A stretch of 64,000 bases of DNA from Anaerobiospirillum sp. NML120449. GTDB taxonomy: Bacteria > Pseudomonadota > Gammaproteobacteria > Enterobacterales > Succinivibrionaceae. The position numbers were made by a program, and so were the translations under genes. This document shows positions 33,955-43,570 of this stretch, piece after piece. Location of the stretch: positions 1 to 64,000 of the forward strand of contig NZ_JALKIL010000012.1 in assembly GCF_023051105.1 (NCBI RefSeq), in the 5' to 3' direction. The number at the start of each line of letters is the position of its first letter. Within the stretch, counting starts at the first letter, position 1. The notes under the pieces are model-generated. The model made no database searches. It was not told the DNA's origin and was given only the letters and a program-made list of their open reading frames with translations.

Positions 33955-36255
33955 TTAAGGCTTGGCCGGTATTATGTTAGGGTCCGGCTTGTTGTGCTCC
34001 TGCTGGTACAGGGAGATGATTTTGCCCAGGCCCTGGGAGATGGCATAGACCTCGTACAGGGAGCGGATTTCGGCTGCTGAGGTCATGGTCAGCGCCTTTT
34101 TGCCCAGCTCCTGGAGCTGCTCGTAGCTTACTCGTCTGAGTATGTACTTGATACGGGAGATGTAGGAGTAGTTCATGCTCAGGGAGGTAAAGCCCAGAGA
34201 CAGGAGCAGCAGTGCTGACAGTGGCTCACCGGCACTTTCACCGCACAGGGTGATGTGGCGGCCATGCTGACTGGCCTTGTTGGCCAGATCCTTAAGGCAG
34301 CGTACCACGGCTGGATGGAAGATATTGTAGAAACGCTGTACCTTAGGGTTGGAGCGGTCTACGGCCAGCAGGTACTGCATGAGGTCGTTACTGCCGATGG
34401 AGAAGAAATCGACCTCGGCGGCCAGTTCGTCCATGAGGTAGACACAGGATGGTACCTCAATCATGACGCCAAAGCGTGGCAGAGTGACCTCTTGGCCGGT
34501 ACGGGAACGAATCTCGTTGGCTACCTCAATCATGGCCTTTTTGACAAAGAGTACTTCCTCAATGCGGGAGACCATTGGGATCATGAGCTCAAGGTTGCCA
34601 TACTTCTGATGGGCACGCAGCATGGCACGCAGCTGGGTGTACATAATGTTTGGCATGTCCATGGTGACACGGACACCGCGCCAGCCCAGAGCCGGATTGT
34701 TTTCCTTGTTAGGCAGATAGGAAAGACCCTTGTCAGAGCCAATATCCAGGGTACGCATGCATACCGGCTTTGGAGAGAACTCCTCGAGCATGCGTGAGTA
34801 CCACTCATACTGCTGCTGTTCACTTGGGAAAGTCTGGCAGAGCATGAATGCAATTTCGGTACGGAACAGACCGATATTGTCGCTGCACTGGGATACGTCT
34901 GAGTTCTTCTGGTTGAGACCGGCATTGAGGCCAATAGTGATATGGCGGCCATCAAGGCAATTAACTGTATTGTTCATCTCACGATCGAAGAGATCGTGCT
35001 GTTCACGGCTCTGGGTTACCAGCTGACGGAACTCGTCCACTACTGACTCAGGAGGGTCAAGAATGACCTCACAGTTGCGGCCATCAACAATGATGGTGTG
35101 GCCGTCAATATCGTTGATATTGATGTTGACACCCAGTACCGATGGAATACCAAAGTCACGGGCCAGAATGCTGGCATGAGCACTGGCTACTCTTGAGGTA
35201 GCCACGAAGCCTGCAATCTTGTCCTTTGGCAGCTCGGCTACCATGGAGGCTGAGATATTCTCCATGACCAGAATGACAGGCTCGGCAATGTCAAACTCAC
35301 GGTTGCAGGCATGCACCAGTCGGGAAATCAGTACCTGACCAAAATCCTGAATTTCGACAAATTTGTCTTCCTGACCTGAGATCTGGGCATCTTTCAGGCG
35401 GCGCTCAATGACGAATTTGACCGCAGAGGTAGCCATATACTGGCCCTCCTCAATGGAGGAGACTACTTCGTCCTGGAAGGCGGAGTCATCAAGCAGACGG
35501 CCATAGCTGGACACATAGCCTGAGGCAGCAGAGCGCTTGTCGCCCTCCTGCATCTTCAGGGCGGCACGATCCATTTCAATCTGCAGCTGGAACATGACCT
35601 GGTTGAAGAGCTCAACCTGCATCATAGGGTCATCACACTGCTGAATCTTGACCTCATCAAGGGAGACATCAGGCTGCCATACCAGAGCAGGAGCAATGGC
35701 CACTTCACCTGTGGAGCTCATGCCCTTAAGACGCTGGAGCACGTCGTCCTCAACACTGTTTTCCTGCTTGGAGCGGGCAATGATGGAGCCAATCTGGGCG
35801 GCCAGGGTGACCATGAAGGACTCTTCCTGCTCACCGAAGATCTGGCGGGTCTTGCTCTGTACTACCAGAACGCCGAGGCGGTTGCCCTGATTGAGTACAG
35901 GTACGCCCAGGAAGGACAGGTATTCGTCCTCACCTACGTCAGGCAGATATTTGAAATTAGGGTGGGCGGAGGCGTCGGCCAGGTTGAGAATTTCACTGGT
36001 AGTGCCCACTACGCCTACCAGACCTTCGTCCTGGCGCAGTGTTGCCTTGCCTACGGCCTGCTGGGACAGACCATCAGTAGCCATGAGGCGGTATCTTTTA
36101 CGAAATTCATCCAGCAGATAAAGAGAGCAGCAGTCTGCCTCAGTAGTCTGACGGATATGCTGAACGAGCAGATTCATGGCTTTCTTCAAGTCATGCTCAC
36201 TTGAGACCTCCTGGGTAATCTGACGTAAAGCCTGTAAGAAAATTCTTCCGTCCAT
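33955..36255 (-). CDS. ptsP: PtsP, nitrogen-type PTS enzyme I with N-terminal GAF domain
   Basis: 766 residues, close to E. coli PtsP. Residues 1-165 are a GAF sensory domain (in E. coli it responds to glutamine and 2-oxoglutarate). The rest is an enzyme I module that autophosphorylates from PEP and feeds NPr and then EIIA-Ntr. The active His is residue 360 in SRVASAHASILAR. A PEP-domain Cys is in HITLCGESAGEP. GGAGAG lies 6-7 bases before the ATG. rppH lies upstream with a 372-base gap, the E. coli order. It is a distant paralogue of the enzyme I at 7565; the two share the core but have unrelated N-termini. Confidence 0.96.
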   Translation of the reverse strand: MDGRIFLQALRQITQEVSSEHDLKKAMNLLVQHIRQTTEADCCSLYLLDEFRKRYRLMATDGLSQQAVGKATLRQDEGLVGVVGTTSEILNLADASAHPNFKYLPDVGEDEYLSFLGVPVLNQGNRLGVLVVQSKTRQIFGEQEESFMVTLAAQIGSIIARSKQENSVEDDVLQRLKGMSSTGEVAIAPALVWQPDVSLDEVKIQQCDDPMMQVELFNQVMFQLQIEMDRAALKMQEGDKRSAASGYVSSYGRLLDDSAFQDEVVSSIEEGQYMATSAVKFVIERRLKDAQISGQEDKFVEIQDFGQVLISRLVHACNREFDIAEPVILVMENISASMVAELPKDKIAGFVATSRVASAHASILARDFGIPSVLGVNININDIDGHTIIVDGRNCEVILDPPESVVDEFRQLVTQSREQHDLFDREMNNTVNCLDGRHITIGLNAGLNQKNSDVSQCSDNIGLFRTEIAFMLCQTFPSEQQQYEWYSRMLEEFSPKPVCMRTLDIGSDKGLSYLPNKENNPALGWRGVRVTMDMPNIMYTQLRAMLRAHQKYGNLELMIPMVSRIEEVLFVKKAMIEVANEIRSRTGQEVTLPRFGVMIEVPSCVYLMDELAAEVDFFSIGSNDLMQYLLAVDRSNPKVQRFYNIFHPAVVRCLKDLANKASQHGRHITLCGESAGEPLSALLLLSLGFTSLSMNYSYISRIKYILRRVSYEQLQELGKKALTMTSAAEIRSLYEVYAISQGLGKIISLYQQEHNKPDPNIIPAKP

Positions 36256-36627
36256 GAAAACTCTCCAAATATTACCGCCACTGCCGGATACGGTCCTGTC
36301 AGGACCTGTTTGTTCTAAACATACTTAAATTGTTAAAGGCCGGATGACTGCGGCCCGGGGGCAATCAGGGTATCCCCCAAATTCTGTGCCACAGCCCCGC
36401 AGGGCGCTCGTACTGCCAGCCTGCAGCAGCGCACGGCTGCACCGTGCTGCACTGCCCGGCCTGGCGCCATGCGCCATGGCTGGCTGTCCTGCCAGGGCAG
36501 CCTGGCAGACAGGCCCTGCAGCCATCCGGGCAGTTGCAGCTGCCCGTGCCAGGAATCAGGGTCTTTGAGGGGCGTGCAGGGCAATGCTGTGTGAAGCCGG
36601 GCCCGGTACATAATTACCTTTTGAATG
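36256..36627. other. Gap between rppH and ptsP
   Basis: 372 bases, GC rich, no gene. A purine/A-rich patch just before ptsP could hold a promoter. The E. coli genes are nearly contiguous, so the gap is an expansion. Confidence 0.55.
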
Positions 36628-37137
36628 TCAGTCGCGTCTGGCTTTGAGCTCCAGTCTAAGTACCGACGGAGCAAATTCAACCAGGATTTTGCGGTATACA
36701 TCCCTTTTAAATGAGATCACATGTCTGAGTGGATACCAGTAGGACACCCACTGACAGCGGTCAAATTCAGGATGCCGGCTGCTGTTAAACTGTACGGCGG
36801 CCTCGAAATTGGCCTCATCGACCAGAGCAAGTAGAAACCAGCGCTGTTTCTGTCCCTGATAACCCTCGATTCCACGAGGGTAATTTCTGTGCTTTTGCGG
36901 GACACGGTAACGATAGAAGTTGCGTGAGGTCTGAACAATGTAGACATCATCCGCTTTCAGGCCAATTTCCTCGTACAGTTCACGATACATGGCCTCTTCT
37001 TCGCTTTCTCCATCCTTGATGCCGCCCTGAGGAAACTGCCAGGTATTCTGACGGGCTCTGCGTGCCCACAGCACCTGGCTCCGGGAATTAAAGATCACCA
37101 TTCCAACATTTGGTCTGTAGCCATTTTCGTCAAGCAT
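36628..37137 (-). CDS. rppH: RNA pyrophosphohydrolase RppH (Nudix)
   Basis: Removes pyrophosphate from the 5' end of mRNA and so triggers RNase E-dependent decay. The chosen start gives 169 residues beginning MLDENGYRPNVGMVIFN, which aligns with E. coli RppH (MIDDDGYRPNVG). The Nudix box GGIKDGESEEEAMYRELYEEIGL spans about residues 37-59. GAGG 5 bases before this ATG supports it over an ATG 8 codons upstream. Its neighbours, ptsP downstream and mutH divergent upstream, reproduce E. coli gene order. Confidence 0.96.
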   Translation of the reverse strand: MLDENGYRPNVGMVIFNSRSQVLWARRARQNTWQFPQGGIKDGESEEEAMYRELYEEIGLKADDVYIVQTSRNFYRYRVPQKHRNYPRGIEGYQGQKQRWFLLALVDEANFEAAVQFNSSRHPEFDRCQWVSYWYPLRHVISFKRDVYRKILVEFAPSVLRLELKARRD

Positions 37138-38065
37138 GCACACCTCAAAGTGATCTAACAACCCGCAGGCCAGACCGCCCGGTCTCCTCAGAACAGAATA
37201 ATACCTGTGTGGCAGACCTGTCCCAGCAAAGAAAAGACTGCGCCATCTCAGTCATCAAGCCCCAAAGAGCTGTACCTGCCTGAGATATGACAGCACATCA
37301 GGGGAAAAGTTCAGAAAAAGCACACAGGCACAGTATCTTTGAGTACCTGTCAGGTCTGGCAGCATGTGCGCACGTGCTTTGTCCATCTTTCCTGCAACAT
37401 TTTGCATTATCACATATACCCGTGTTCAAGTACTAAGGGCCAGATCTAAAAATTCAAAATGAATCAGGATCATATTTTTCATCAGCGCCCGCCCCGCCGC
37501 CATTTCCGCCCCCTTTCCCAGTCCCGTCACGACCTCACCTCCACCTTCTCCCGGCATAATCACCAGGCCACGGCCGCAAAAAGCGCAAACCACCACTCCA
37601 TGCCTGCGCCCAGCTGCGCAACGCTTCGCAGCGCATACTGCTTCCGCCCATGCGGCTGATTCAGCAGCACGCCGCACACCGCCACGGCACTCCCTCTCTG
37701 CAAAAGCAGGTGCAAGCCCCCACATCCATGAACATGCTGCACCATGGCTGCGTGAGCCTGATTCAGCCCCAGCTGCATAAGCATACCCAATGAGTTGGCT
37801 GCGGCACTGCCCCTAATGGCATGGGAGTACTCATTGCAGCTCAAGCTCAATGCCCCTGGTACCTGTGGCACCATAAGACCATCACACTGGGTGATTATCA
37901 CTGCGCCCGCTCAATACAGCTACTGCCCATGACTAAGCATGGACATAGCGCAGCCTCCCATGGCAGTAAAAGCCATGGCATGTATAATCACTGGTACTCA
38001 GCTGCTCTTTGAGGACTGCAGCCAGAGCTTACTTTTATCCCCGGGCAGCAAGGACGCAGCAAGTG
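37138..38065. other. Divergent intergenic region rppH/mutH
   Basis: 0.93 kb. It has a C-rich pyrimidine tract at 37480-37560 (low complexity). No gene supported; the frames here lack ribosome sites. It must contain both divergent promoters, which I could not pin down. Confidence 0.55.
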
Positions 38066-38878
38066 ATGAACAACAGCGCAGATATCAAAATCGCAAATGA
38101 CGGCTGGCAGTATGAAAACAGTCTCAAAAGCCCGCTGGTGCTCGATCCCCCAAAGGATATGGAGCAGCTGCTCCAGCGCCTCAATGCCATTGTGGGCCGC
38201 TCTGTTAATGAGCTTGCTGTGCTTGCCGGAGTATATATGCCCGAGCAGAGCCGTCAGTCCCGTGGCTACAGCGGCCAGATTATTGAACTCTTTTTAGGAG
38301 CTGATGCCAGCAATCAGTCCCTGCCTGACTTTGTGGACCTGGGTATTGAGCTTAAGACCATACCGGTAAGCTCAGACTTTACTGCCCGTGAGACCACCTT
38401 TATCTCAGCTGCCAGCATAAATCCAGAACGCTATATTCCTTTTGAGCGTACATCCCTGTACAGCAAAGTAAGACATATGCTTTTTGTCATCCTCTTTGCT
38501 CCCAAAGGACTGCCTCCTGCAGAACGCCGTATTCTGGGCTATTTCTTTTTCCAGCCTGACAAAGACCAGCTTGCCATCATGGAGCAGGACTACAACGAGT
38601 TCAATGAGCTCATCTTCTCCGGCCGTGCCCACGAGATAAACGGAACCATGGGCAACATACTGCAGATGCGTCCCAAGGCCCTGGACTCCCTTACCTACAC
38701 CCCGGTAAGAGACACCGAGGGCAATACAGCCTGGACCACTCCACGCGGCTACTACTTCCGCCAGGCATTTACCACCTCCCTGCTGCAGTCCCTGAGTGCA
38801 TCCCAGGGCCTGCAGCCAGATGACCTTGCCCACCTCAAGGAACTCCAGCACATCCTTATGCCATCAGAGCCCTCCTGA
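38066..38878 (+). CDS. mutH: DNA mismatch repair endonuclease MutH
   Basis: Nicks the unmethylated strand at hemimethylated GATC sites when activated by MutS and MutL. From the chosen ATG the protein has 271 residues, about 40 more than E. coli. The catalytic trio is in DFVDLGIELKTI: Asp88, Glu95 and Lys97, with the same spacing as Asp70, Glu77 and Lys79 of E. coli. ETTFISAAS, RHMLFVI-type and QMRPKA segments follow, and the C-terminus PRGYYFRQAFTTSLL aligns with E. coli PRGFYLKKNFTSALL. AAGGA lies 11 bases before the ATG; the frame is open 19 codons upstream. Its presence implies Dam-directed mismatch repair. Confidence 0.95.
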   Translation: MNNSADIKIANDGWQYENSLKSPLVLDPPKDMEQLLQRLNAIVGRSVNELAVLAGVYMPEQSRQSRGYSGQIIELFLGADASNQSLPDFVDLGIELKTIPVSSDFTARETTFISAASINPERYIPFERTSLYSKVRHMLFVILFAPKGLPPAERRILGYFFFQPDKDQLAIMEQDYNEFNELIFSGRAHEINGTMGNILQMRPKALDSLTYTPVRDTEGNTAWTTPRGYYFRQAFTTSLLQSLSASQGLQPDDLAHLKELQHILMPSEPS

Positions 38879-39263
38879 CCCAATACCCCGGCTCAACAGG
38901 GCCCCTGCCCTTGGAGACCTGCCTGACCAGTCAACTGGCTGCCTTCCTTCCTGCCAGCCAGGAAGGCCTTTCGAGGCTTGCTACCTTCCTGCCAGCCTGA
39001 CCTAAACAGTCACCCAGGCAAGCAGTACTCATGCCTCCCATCCCTGCCTTGGTGGACGCATGATCTTTAGCAATAGCCCTGCATGGGTGGCCGCCTGACC
39101 TTTCGCTCCAGCTGCCCTTCAAGCACTGACTATCACTCTGAATGCCATGCTGCACCGACTCTCTGAGCTGCCTGCGTCTCAGTGTGGCAGCTGGGAGCTC
39201 TGCCTCTCCACTACATACCTCCTAAATCCCCTCAAGCACATAATGCCTGCTGCTGACCTGAAT

Positions 39264-39520
39264 GCCAGCATGTCCTGCCTTGTATGCAGCTACCCCCAAG
39301 ACCTGTACAGCCAGAATGTCCTACCCTGTTTGCAGGTACCCCAGGACCTGTAATGCCTGCATGCCATGCCCTGTATGCAGGTATCCCCATGAGCTGTAAG
39401 GCCAGCATTTCCTACCTTGTATGCAGCTACCCCAAAGACCTGTACAGCCAGCATGTCCTACCCTGTTTGCAGGTACTCCCAAGGCCTGTAAGGCCAGCAT
39501 GACATACCCTGTGAGACACC
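39264..39520. repeat. 46-bp tandem repeat, five copies and a partial
   Basis: GCCAGCATG-type starts at 39264, 39310, 39355, 39401, 39447 and 39493. Each copy contains CCTGT(A/T)TGCAG(C/G)TA and ends near CCTGTA. Copies alternate between two subtypes (GCAGCTACC and GCAGGTACC), so a roughly 92-bp higher-order unit may have been duplicated. Period of 45-46 breaks any frame. Confidence 0.92.
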
Positions 39521-40218
39521 AGGTCACATGGATGGCCATAGCCAATTTGTAAGCTTGCTGGGCTCTCTTGCCTGCAGCCCGTAAAGCGCCCACCCCTGTC
39601 TTACCTCCATCAGCACATCCCTCCGTCTCAAAATCAAGTATCTAAGCTATTTAACCTCAAGCCCATGCTAACCTGACCAGAACTTTACCGGCCATGGTTA
39701 TCAATATTAAAGCTTCAGTCTCAGTACCTCAGGTCACCATAAGGTGGTCATTGAATGACCAGACATACCGTGGTCATGAGGTTACCTGACAAGGTACCCA
39801 TACCCAGCCCCAATTGACCTGTTGGATACCTGCTACATACCTTGTACAAGGGTACCTTTACCCTGCCTGTTAAGGCAGATGCAGGGATGTGCAGGCCGAC
39901 CTGCATGCATACCTGTTAAGGCACTATGCAGTATGCAGTGTAAGCCGCTGTTGGGCAGTCCTGCACATGCCTGCAGCAGCCCCATACATACCTGTAATAA
40001 GAGCTTACACCAGACAATACGCCGCCTATTATCGAGGCTGACCTGTACCCATAAACTATGCATTAGTGACCTGCTATGAGCATGGCTGAGCTCAGGTAGT
40101 ACCAGGGTACTGCAGGACACCTGCAAGGTACCTTTAACATGTCCGGCAACTTCCCTGAAAAGAGCTTGCTGACAGGTATCCTAAGGTGCCCATTAACAGG
40201 ATGCCAGGTGCCCTGCTG

Positions 40219-40244
40219 TTGGAGGGTACCCAGGTACCCTCCAA
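40219..40244. repeat. 12-bp perfect inverted repeat
   Basis: TTGGAGGGTACC (40219-40230), CA, GGTACCCTCCAA (40233-40244). It lies about 140 bases upstream of the next promoter; no T run. Confidence 0.85.
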
Positions 40245-40385
40245 AGGGTCCTGCCATGGGGTAAGCAACCTTTTAGGGCATGGTATGACAGGCTGAGCAA
40301 AATAAATTTCCAGTCACCAGGGGCGTACCAATGGGACCTGGCAGGAGCAACTCTGATTTTTTTGATAAATATCGCGTTTTTTCCT

Positions 40386-40414
40386 TTGTCAGGACCTTGA
40401 TAATCTCATATAAT
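40386..40414 (+). promoter_or_regulatory. Strong sigma-70 promoter
   Basis: TTGTCA at 40386-40391, exactly 17 bases, TATAAT at 40409-40414, in A/T-rich DNA. The next gene starts about 240 bases later, implying a long leader or a small RNA. Confidence 0.75.
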
Positions 40415-40660
40415 CACAGTCAGCATATTCTTTGAACCAGTATTGCAATTATACGCGTCAAGAAAATGTACAGGTTATCTCCTGCCATCAGGGCTGTAAT
40501 AACAGCAACATTCGGCCGTTATGGCAGAGGTAACTGATATGACCATACGCCCCTGCTGCAGGCAGGTATTGCACAACATGACAAGGTACGCCTCAATGTC
40601 CTGGAGGTTGTGACCTGGCTTATGGGACGTATGAGTCCTGCATCAATAACGAGGTTTTGA

Positions 40661-40990
40661 ATGAGTATCTCCAAACGCCTGACCAAGGATGGCAAGAAAG
40701 TCACCATTACTTTCTACATCAAGAAGGAAGCCACTCTGGGCGCTCAAAAGATTTACTTAATCTGTGAACACAATGGCTGGGAGCCAGTTGCCATGAAGCC
40801 TATGAAGAATGGTACCTTCTGCGGTTCCATTTCCGTGCTGACCGGCCTGCAGCCAAGCTACCAGTACCGTTTCAAGTACGTCATGCCTGATGGTCAGGAG
40901 CAATTTGACAACGACTGGGATGCCGAGTCCTATGCCCCTAATCCATATGGTGGCGAGAACTCAGTGTTCACCACAGCCCAGCAGAACTAA
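40661..40990 (+). CDS. Small stand-alone glycogen/starch-binding-like (CBM48, isoamylase N-terminal type) protein
   Basis: 109 residues, a single Ig-like beta-sandwich domain. The pattern VTITFYIKKEA, then IYLICEHNGWEPVAMKPMKNGTFCGSISV, then YQYRFKYVMPDGQEQFDNDWDAESYAPNPYGGENSV, is that of early-set domains found at the N-terminus of glycogen branching and debranching enzymes and in AMPK beta. Both the NGW turn and the FKYVMDG-like strand are typical. No signal peptide, so cytoplasmic. The function of such single-domain proteins is not established; binding to glycogen is inference. A strong promoter lies 240 bases upstream, but the ribosome site is only a weak GAGG 8 bases before the ATG. Confidence 0.8.
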   Translation: MSISKRLTKDGKKVTITFYIKKEATLGAQKIYLICEHNGWEPVAMKPMKNGTFCGSISVLTGLQPSYQYRFKYVMPDGQEQFDNDWDAESYAPNPYGGENSVFTTAQQN

Positions 40991-41809
40991 TCCTGCACGG
41001 CAGATAAGACAGCCCCAGGTGCTGTCTTACTGCCATACGGCCCGGCCACCTGCCTCACCGGCCGGACCCGCTCCAGCCTCCGGCATCATCCGGAGGTCTG
41101 GCTGCTCAAACTGTCCTTCCTGAATGACTGTCCTGCGCTGTCCCCTGCCTTACATTCCCTCTATCCTCACCATACTTTCCCTCATAAGTGCTCTACTGCC
41201 TTTACCGCCCTTTACTGCTGGTGTCGATTAGCCATGCCAGTTTGCTTTGCAGTCAGGCACGATCACGGTAATGAGCCCTGTACAGTGGTTCACGCCTGAG
41301 GGCAGGTATTGAGACGGCTGTCAGAGGTATGCCCCAGCTCTCAGCATGGCTGGAGTTGCTGCAGGCTATTCGTATACCTGTGCTGCAGGCTCCTCGTATA
41401 CCTGCTCTGCCATACCTGTAAGATAGCCCTCTGTAATGAGCACATAGCATACTGGTGATGCTTCGGACCTTCCTGATATGGATAGACGTGGTATTGCACA
41501 GCCTTGCCATATAGGAGCCTGTACGCCGTCCTCTCAAGAGGCAGCAAGCCCCGGTACACAAGGACAGGACCGCCTCCCCATTCCACAGGTTGTCAGCGGT
41601 GCCACTTTCTTTAACTTTTGGCTCCTCTGTTTTTAACAAAGATACACGCCCACTCATGGACGCCTCGATGGCTTATATAAGGGAGTTGGTACAGGTTGAG
41701 AGCCTCTTGTCAACTGCCATGCGGCACAGTAATGTGATGGTCATGTTAATTATTTTTGAAAAAGTTGTTGACATGTGATCTGCATCTCCATATAATGTGC
41801 TCATTCAAT
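40991..41809. other. Intergenic region before tRNA-fMet
   Basis: 0.8 kb, no gene. CTGC(T)CGTATACCTG is repeated around 41365-41415. The tRNA promoter is at its end. Confidence 0.6.
41768..41796 (+). promoter_or_regulatory. Consensus sigma-70 promoter of tRNA-fMet
   Basis: TTGACA at 41768-41773, 17 bases, TATAAT at 41791-41796: both boxes are perfect consensus. The tRNA starts 13 bases after the -10 box. Confidence 0.92.
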
Positions 41810-41886
<77 letters not shown>

Positions 41887-41926
41887 GTTTTAAACTGGTC
41901 AGCCTGCTCCAAAGACGACGCAAATC

Positions 41927-41948
41927 AGCAGCTTTAAGCTGCTTTTTT
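41927..41948 (+). terminator. Terminator of tRNA-fMet
   Basis: AGCAGC (41927-41932), loop TTTAA, GCTGCT (41938-41943), then six T. A second palindrome ACCAGTTTTAAACTGGT overlaps the CCA end at 41883-41899. Confidence 0.85.
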
Positions 41949-42264
41949 CGTTTCTGGGCCCTGCAAAATTCTCCTGCAGCCCGTCGCCTCCACGGCAACC
42001 TCCCATCTGGCGCTATCCCGCCGCATCTCTTCTGAAGACCTCTAATCCCCTAATACCTCTCATCACATGCCAGTAATCACTGGTCAGCACTCTATTGCCT
42101 TCAGGCTCTGCCCAGACGTCAATATCATTTGGCCGTGGCACAGGTGATTAGGTGGGACTTGAGTTTATCTCAGCCGTTATGGCTCCTCTAAACAACGTCT
42201 TACGTGTTCATCTCCAGATCCATGCCTCTTTATTAAAGCGGTCAGCTCTGTTGCCCCAGAAGCG

Positions 42265-42288
42265 AAAAAGCGGGCCAGTGGCCCGCTT
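42265..42288 (-). terminator. Terminator of flagellin B1
   Basis: AAGCGGGCC (42268/9-42276), loop AGT, GGCCCGCTT (42280-42288). The minus strand continues TTTTTCGC. Confidence 0.88.
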
Positions 42289-42311
42289 AGGTTAAAGAGA
42301 GAAGTAATTGA

Positions 42312-43229
42312 TTATCTGCCCAGTAAGCTAAGAGCGATAGTAGGACGCTGGTTAGCCTGAGCCAGCACGGACTGTGAGGCCTGCTGAATGATGTTGTTCT
42401 GGGTAAGAGCTGCAGTCTCAGAGGCGAAGTCTGTGTCTCTTATGCGGCTACGGGCATCAGACTGGTTTTCGGAGATATTAGCCTGATTGCGGATAGTACT
42501 CTCCATTCTATTTTGTAAAGCACCAAGTCCTGCGCGCTTGGAGTCAACAGCCTGAATCAGCTTGTCTATGTGTTCCAGTGTATATGTTGCTCTGGAAGAA
42601 GTAGAAACTGTAAAGCGAAGAGCATTAGCACTTACCATAAGGCCAAACTTGGCATTGGTATCTTTCTGATTCTGTGGACTAATTCCTGCCTGGTCAGCAA
42701 TTCCACAAAGAGTAAATCCCATTGACCAGCTCAGATTAAGAGTGTTGCCTGCATTAGCGCCAACCTGGAAAGTAAGCTTGCCATCAGCTGGGATAAGACC
42801 TTTTCCTGCACCTTCAAGTACAACCTGACCTGCGAAAGTGGTCTGCTTGGCGATACGTGAGATTTCCTGGGAGAGCTGAGTTACTTCTTCCTGAATAGCC
42901 TTACGGTCAGATGCAGAGTTAGTACCGTTGGCAGACTGTACAGCCAGCACGCGGATACGCTGCAGCATGTTGGTGGTTTCGTCCAGGGCACCTTCAATGG
43001 TCTGGGCCAGGGCAATGCCGTCATTGGTGTTACGGTTACCCTGATTGAGGCCGTTAATCTGAGAGGTCAGTCGGTCAGCGATCTGCAGACCTGCTGCGTC
43101 GTCCTTAGCTGAGTTAATACGCAGACCTGAAGACAGTCTCTGATAAGAGACATTCAGGTTTAAAGTGGCATTACTGAGCTTCCTTTGGGCATTGATGGAG
43201 CTGACGTTCGTGTTAACGTAAAGGGCCAT
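42312..43229 (-). CDS. fliC: Flagellin B1
   Basis: 305 residues. It is a second flagellin type, with N-terminus [26 protein letters not shown] and C-terminus [22 protein letters not shown], clearly distinct from the A cluster but with the same compact D0/D1-only plan. The variable segment is about residues 170-225. AAGGAA lies 6 bases before the ATG. A sigma-54 promoter is 85 bases upstream, so this filament type depends on RpoN and probably on a FlrA/FlrC-type activator (inference from Vibrio/Aeromonas polar flagella). Monocistronic with its own terminator. Confidence 0.96.
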   Translation of the reverse strand: MALYVNTNVSSINAQRKLSNATLNLNVSYQRLSSGLRINSAKDDAAGLQIADRLTSQINGLNQGNRNTNDGIALAQTIEGALDETTNMLQRIRVLAVQSANGTNSASDRKAIQEEVTQLSQEISRIAKQTTFAGQVVLEGAGKGLIPADGKLTFQVGANAGNTLNLSWSMGFTLCGIADQAGISPQNQKDTNAKFGLMVSANALRFTVSTSSRATYTLEHIDKLIQAVDSKRAGLGALQNRMESTIRNQANISENQSDARSRIRDTDFASETAALTQNNIIQQASQSVLAQANQRPTIALSLLGR

Positions 43230-43313
43230 GGTTTTTTCCTTATTCTCTCAATTTCTTGTTGCATGACACACGCAAGACATTAAGTACGTGTTCTGCATTA
43301 TATGAACAGTCTC

Positions 43314-43330
43314 ATGCAACGCAGGTGCCA
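43314..43330 (-). promoter_or_regulatory. Sigma-54 promoter of flagellin B1
   Basis: Minus-strand TGGCAC-CTGCG-TTGCAT: GG at -24 and GC at -12 with the exact 10-base separation. Identical core before B3. Confidence 0.92.
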
Positions 43331-43517
43331 TTGCTCCCCTCAAGGCAGGCTCCTTGTGGCTTTAACGTCAATAAACAGAAGCTAACAGGCTCTTTTATGA
43401 CTGAAGCTTATAAGTCAAATGGCCTTGACTGTATTAACCCCGAACGTGTCGCAATCTTTTCATGGCACAAAGACCGGCCTCCAGACAGCAAGTATCATAC
43501 TGCTCTTATAAAAAGCT

Positions 43518-43542
43518 AAAAAGCGGGCACAAGGCCCGCTTT
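43518..43542 (-). terminator. Terminator of flagellin B2
   Basis: AAAGCGGGC (43520-43528), loop ACAAG, GCCCGCTTT (43534-43542); minus strand continues TTAGC TTTTTA. Confidence 0.85.
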
Positions 43543-43570
43543 AGGTAAAGAGAGAAGAGTAATGAATTTA

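Larger units (their letters stand above)
38879..40660. other. Intergenic region after mutH, 1.8 kb
   Basis: Contains the 46-bp tandem repeat (39264-39520), a zone dense in GGTACC and AGGTACC words (39790-40250), the inverted repeat at 40219-40244 and a strong promoter at 40386-40414. No gene supported before 40661. Confidence 0.65.
41887..42311. other. Intergenic region between tRNA-fMet and flagellin B1 (convergent)
   Basis: Only the two terminators (41927-41948 and 42265-42288) are recognised; no gene. Confidence 0.65.
43230..43570. other. Spacer between flagellins B1 and B2
   Basis: Holds the B1 sigma-54 promoter and the B2 terminator. The remaining sequence between them is not shared with the next spacer. 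No gene. Confidence 0.7.
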
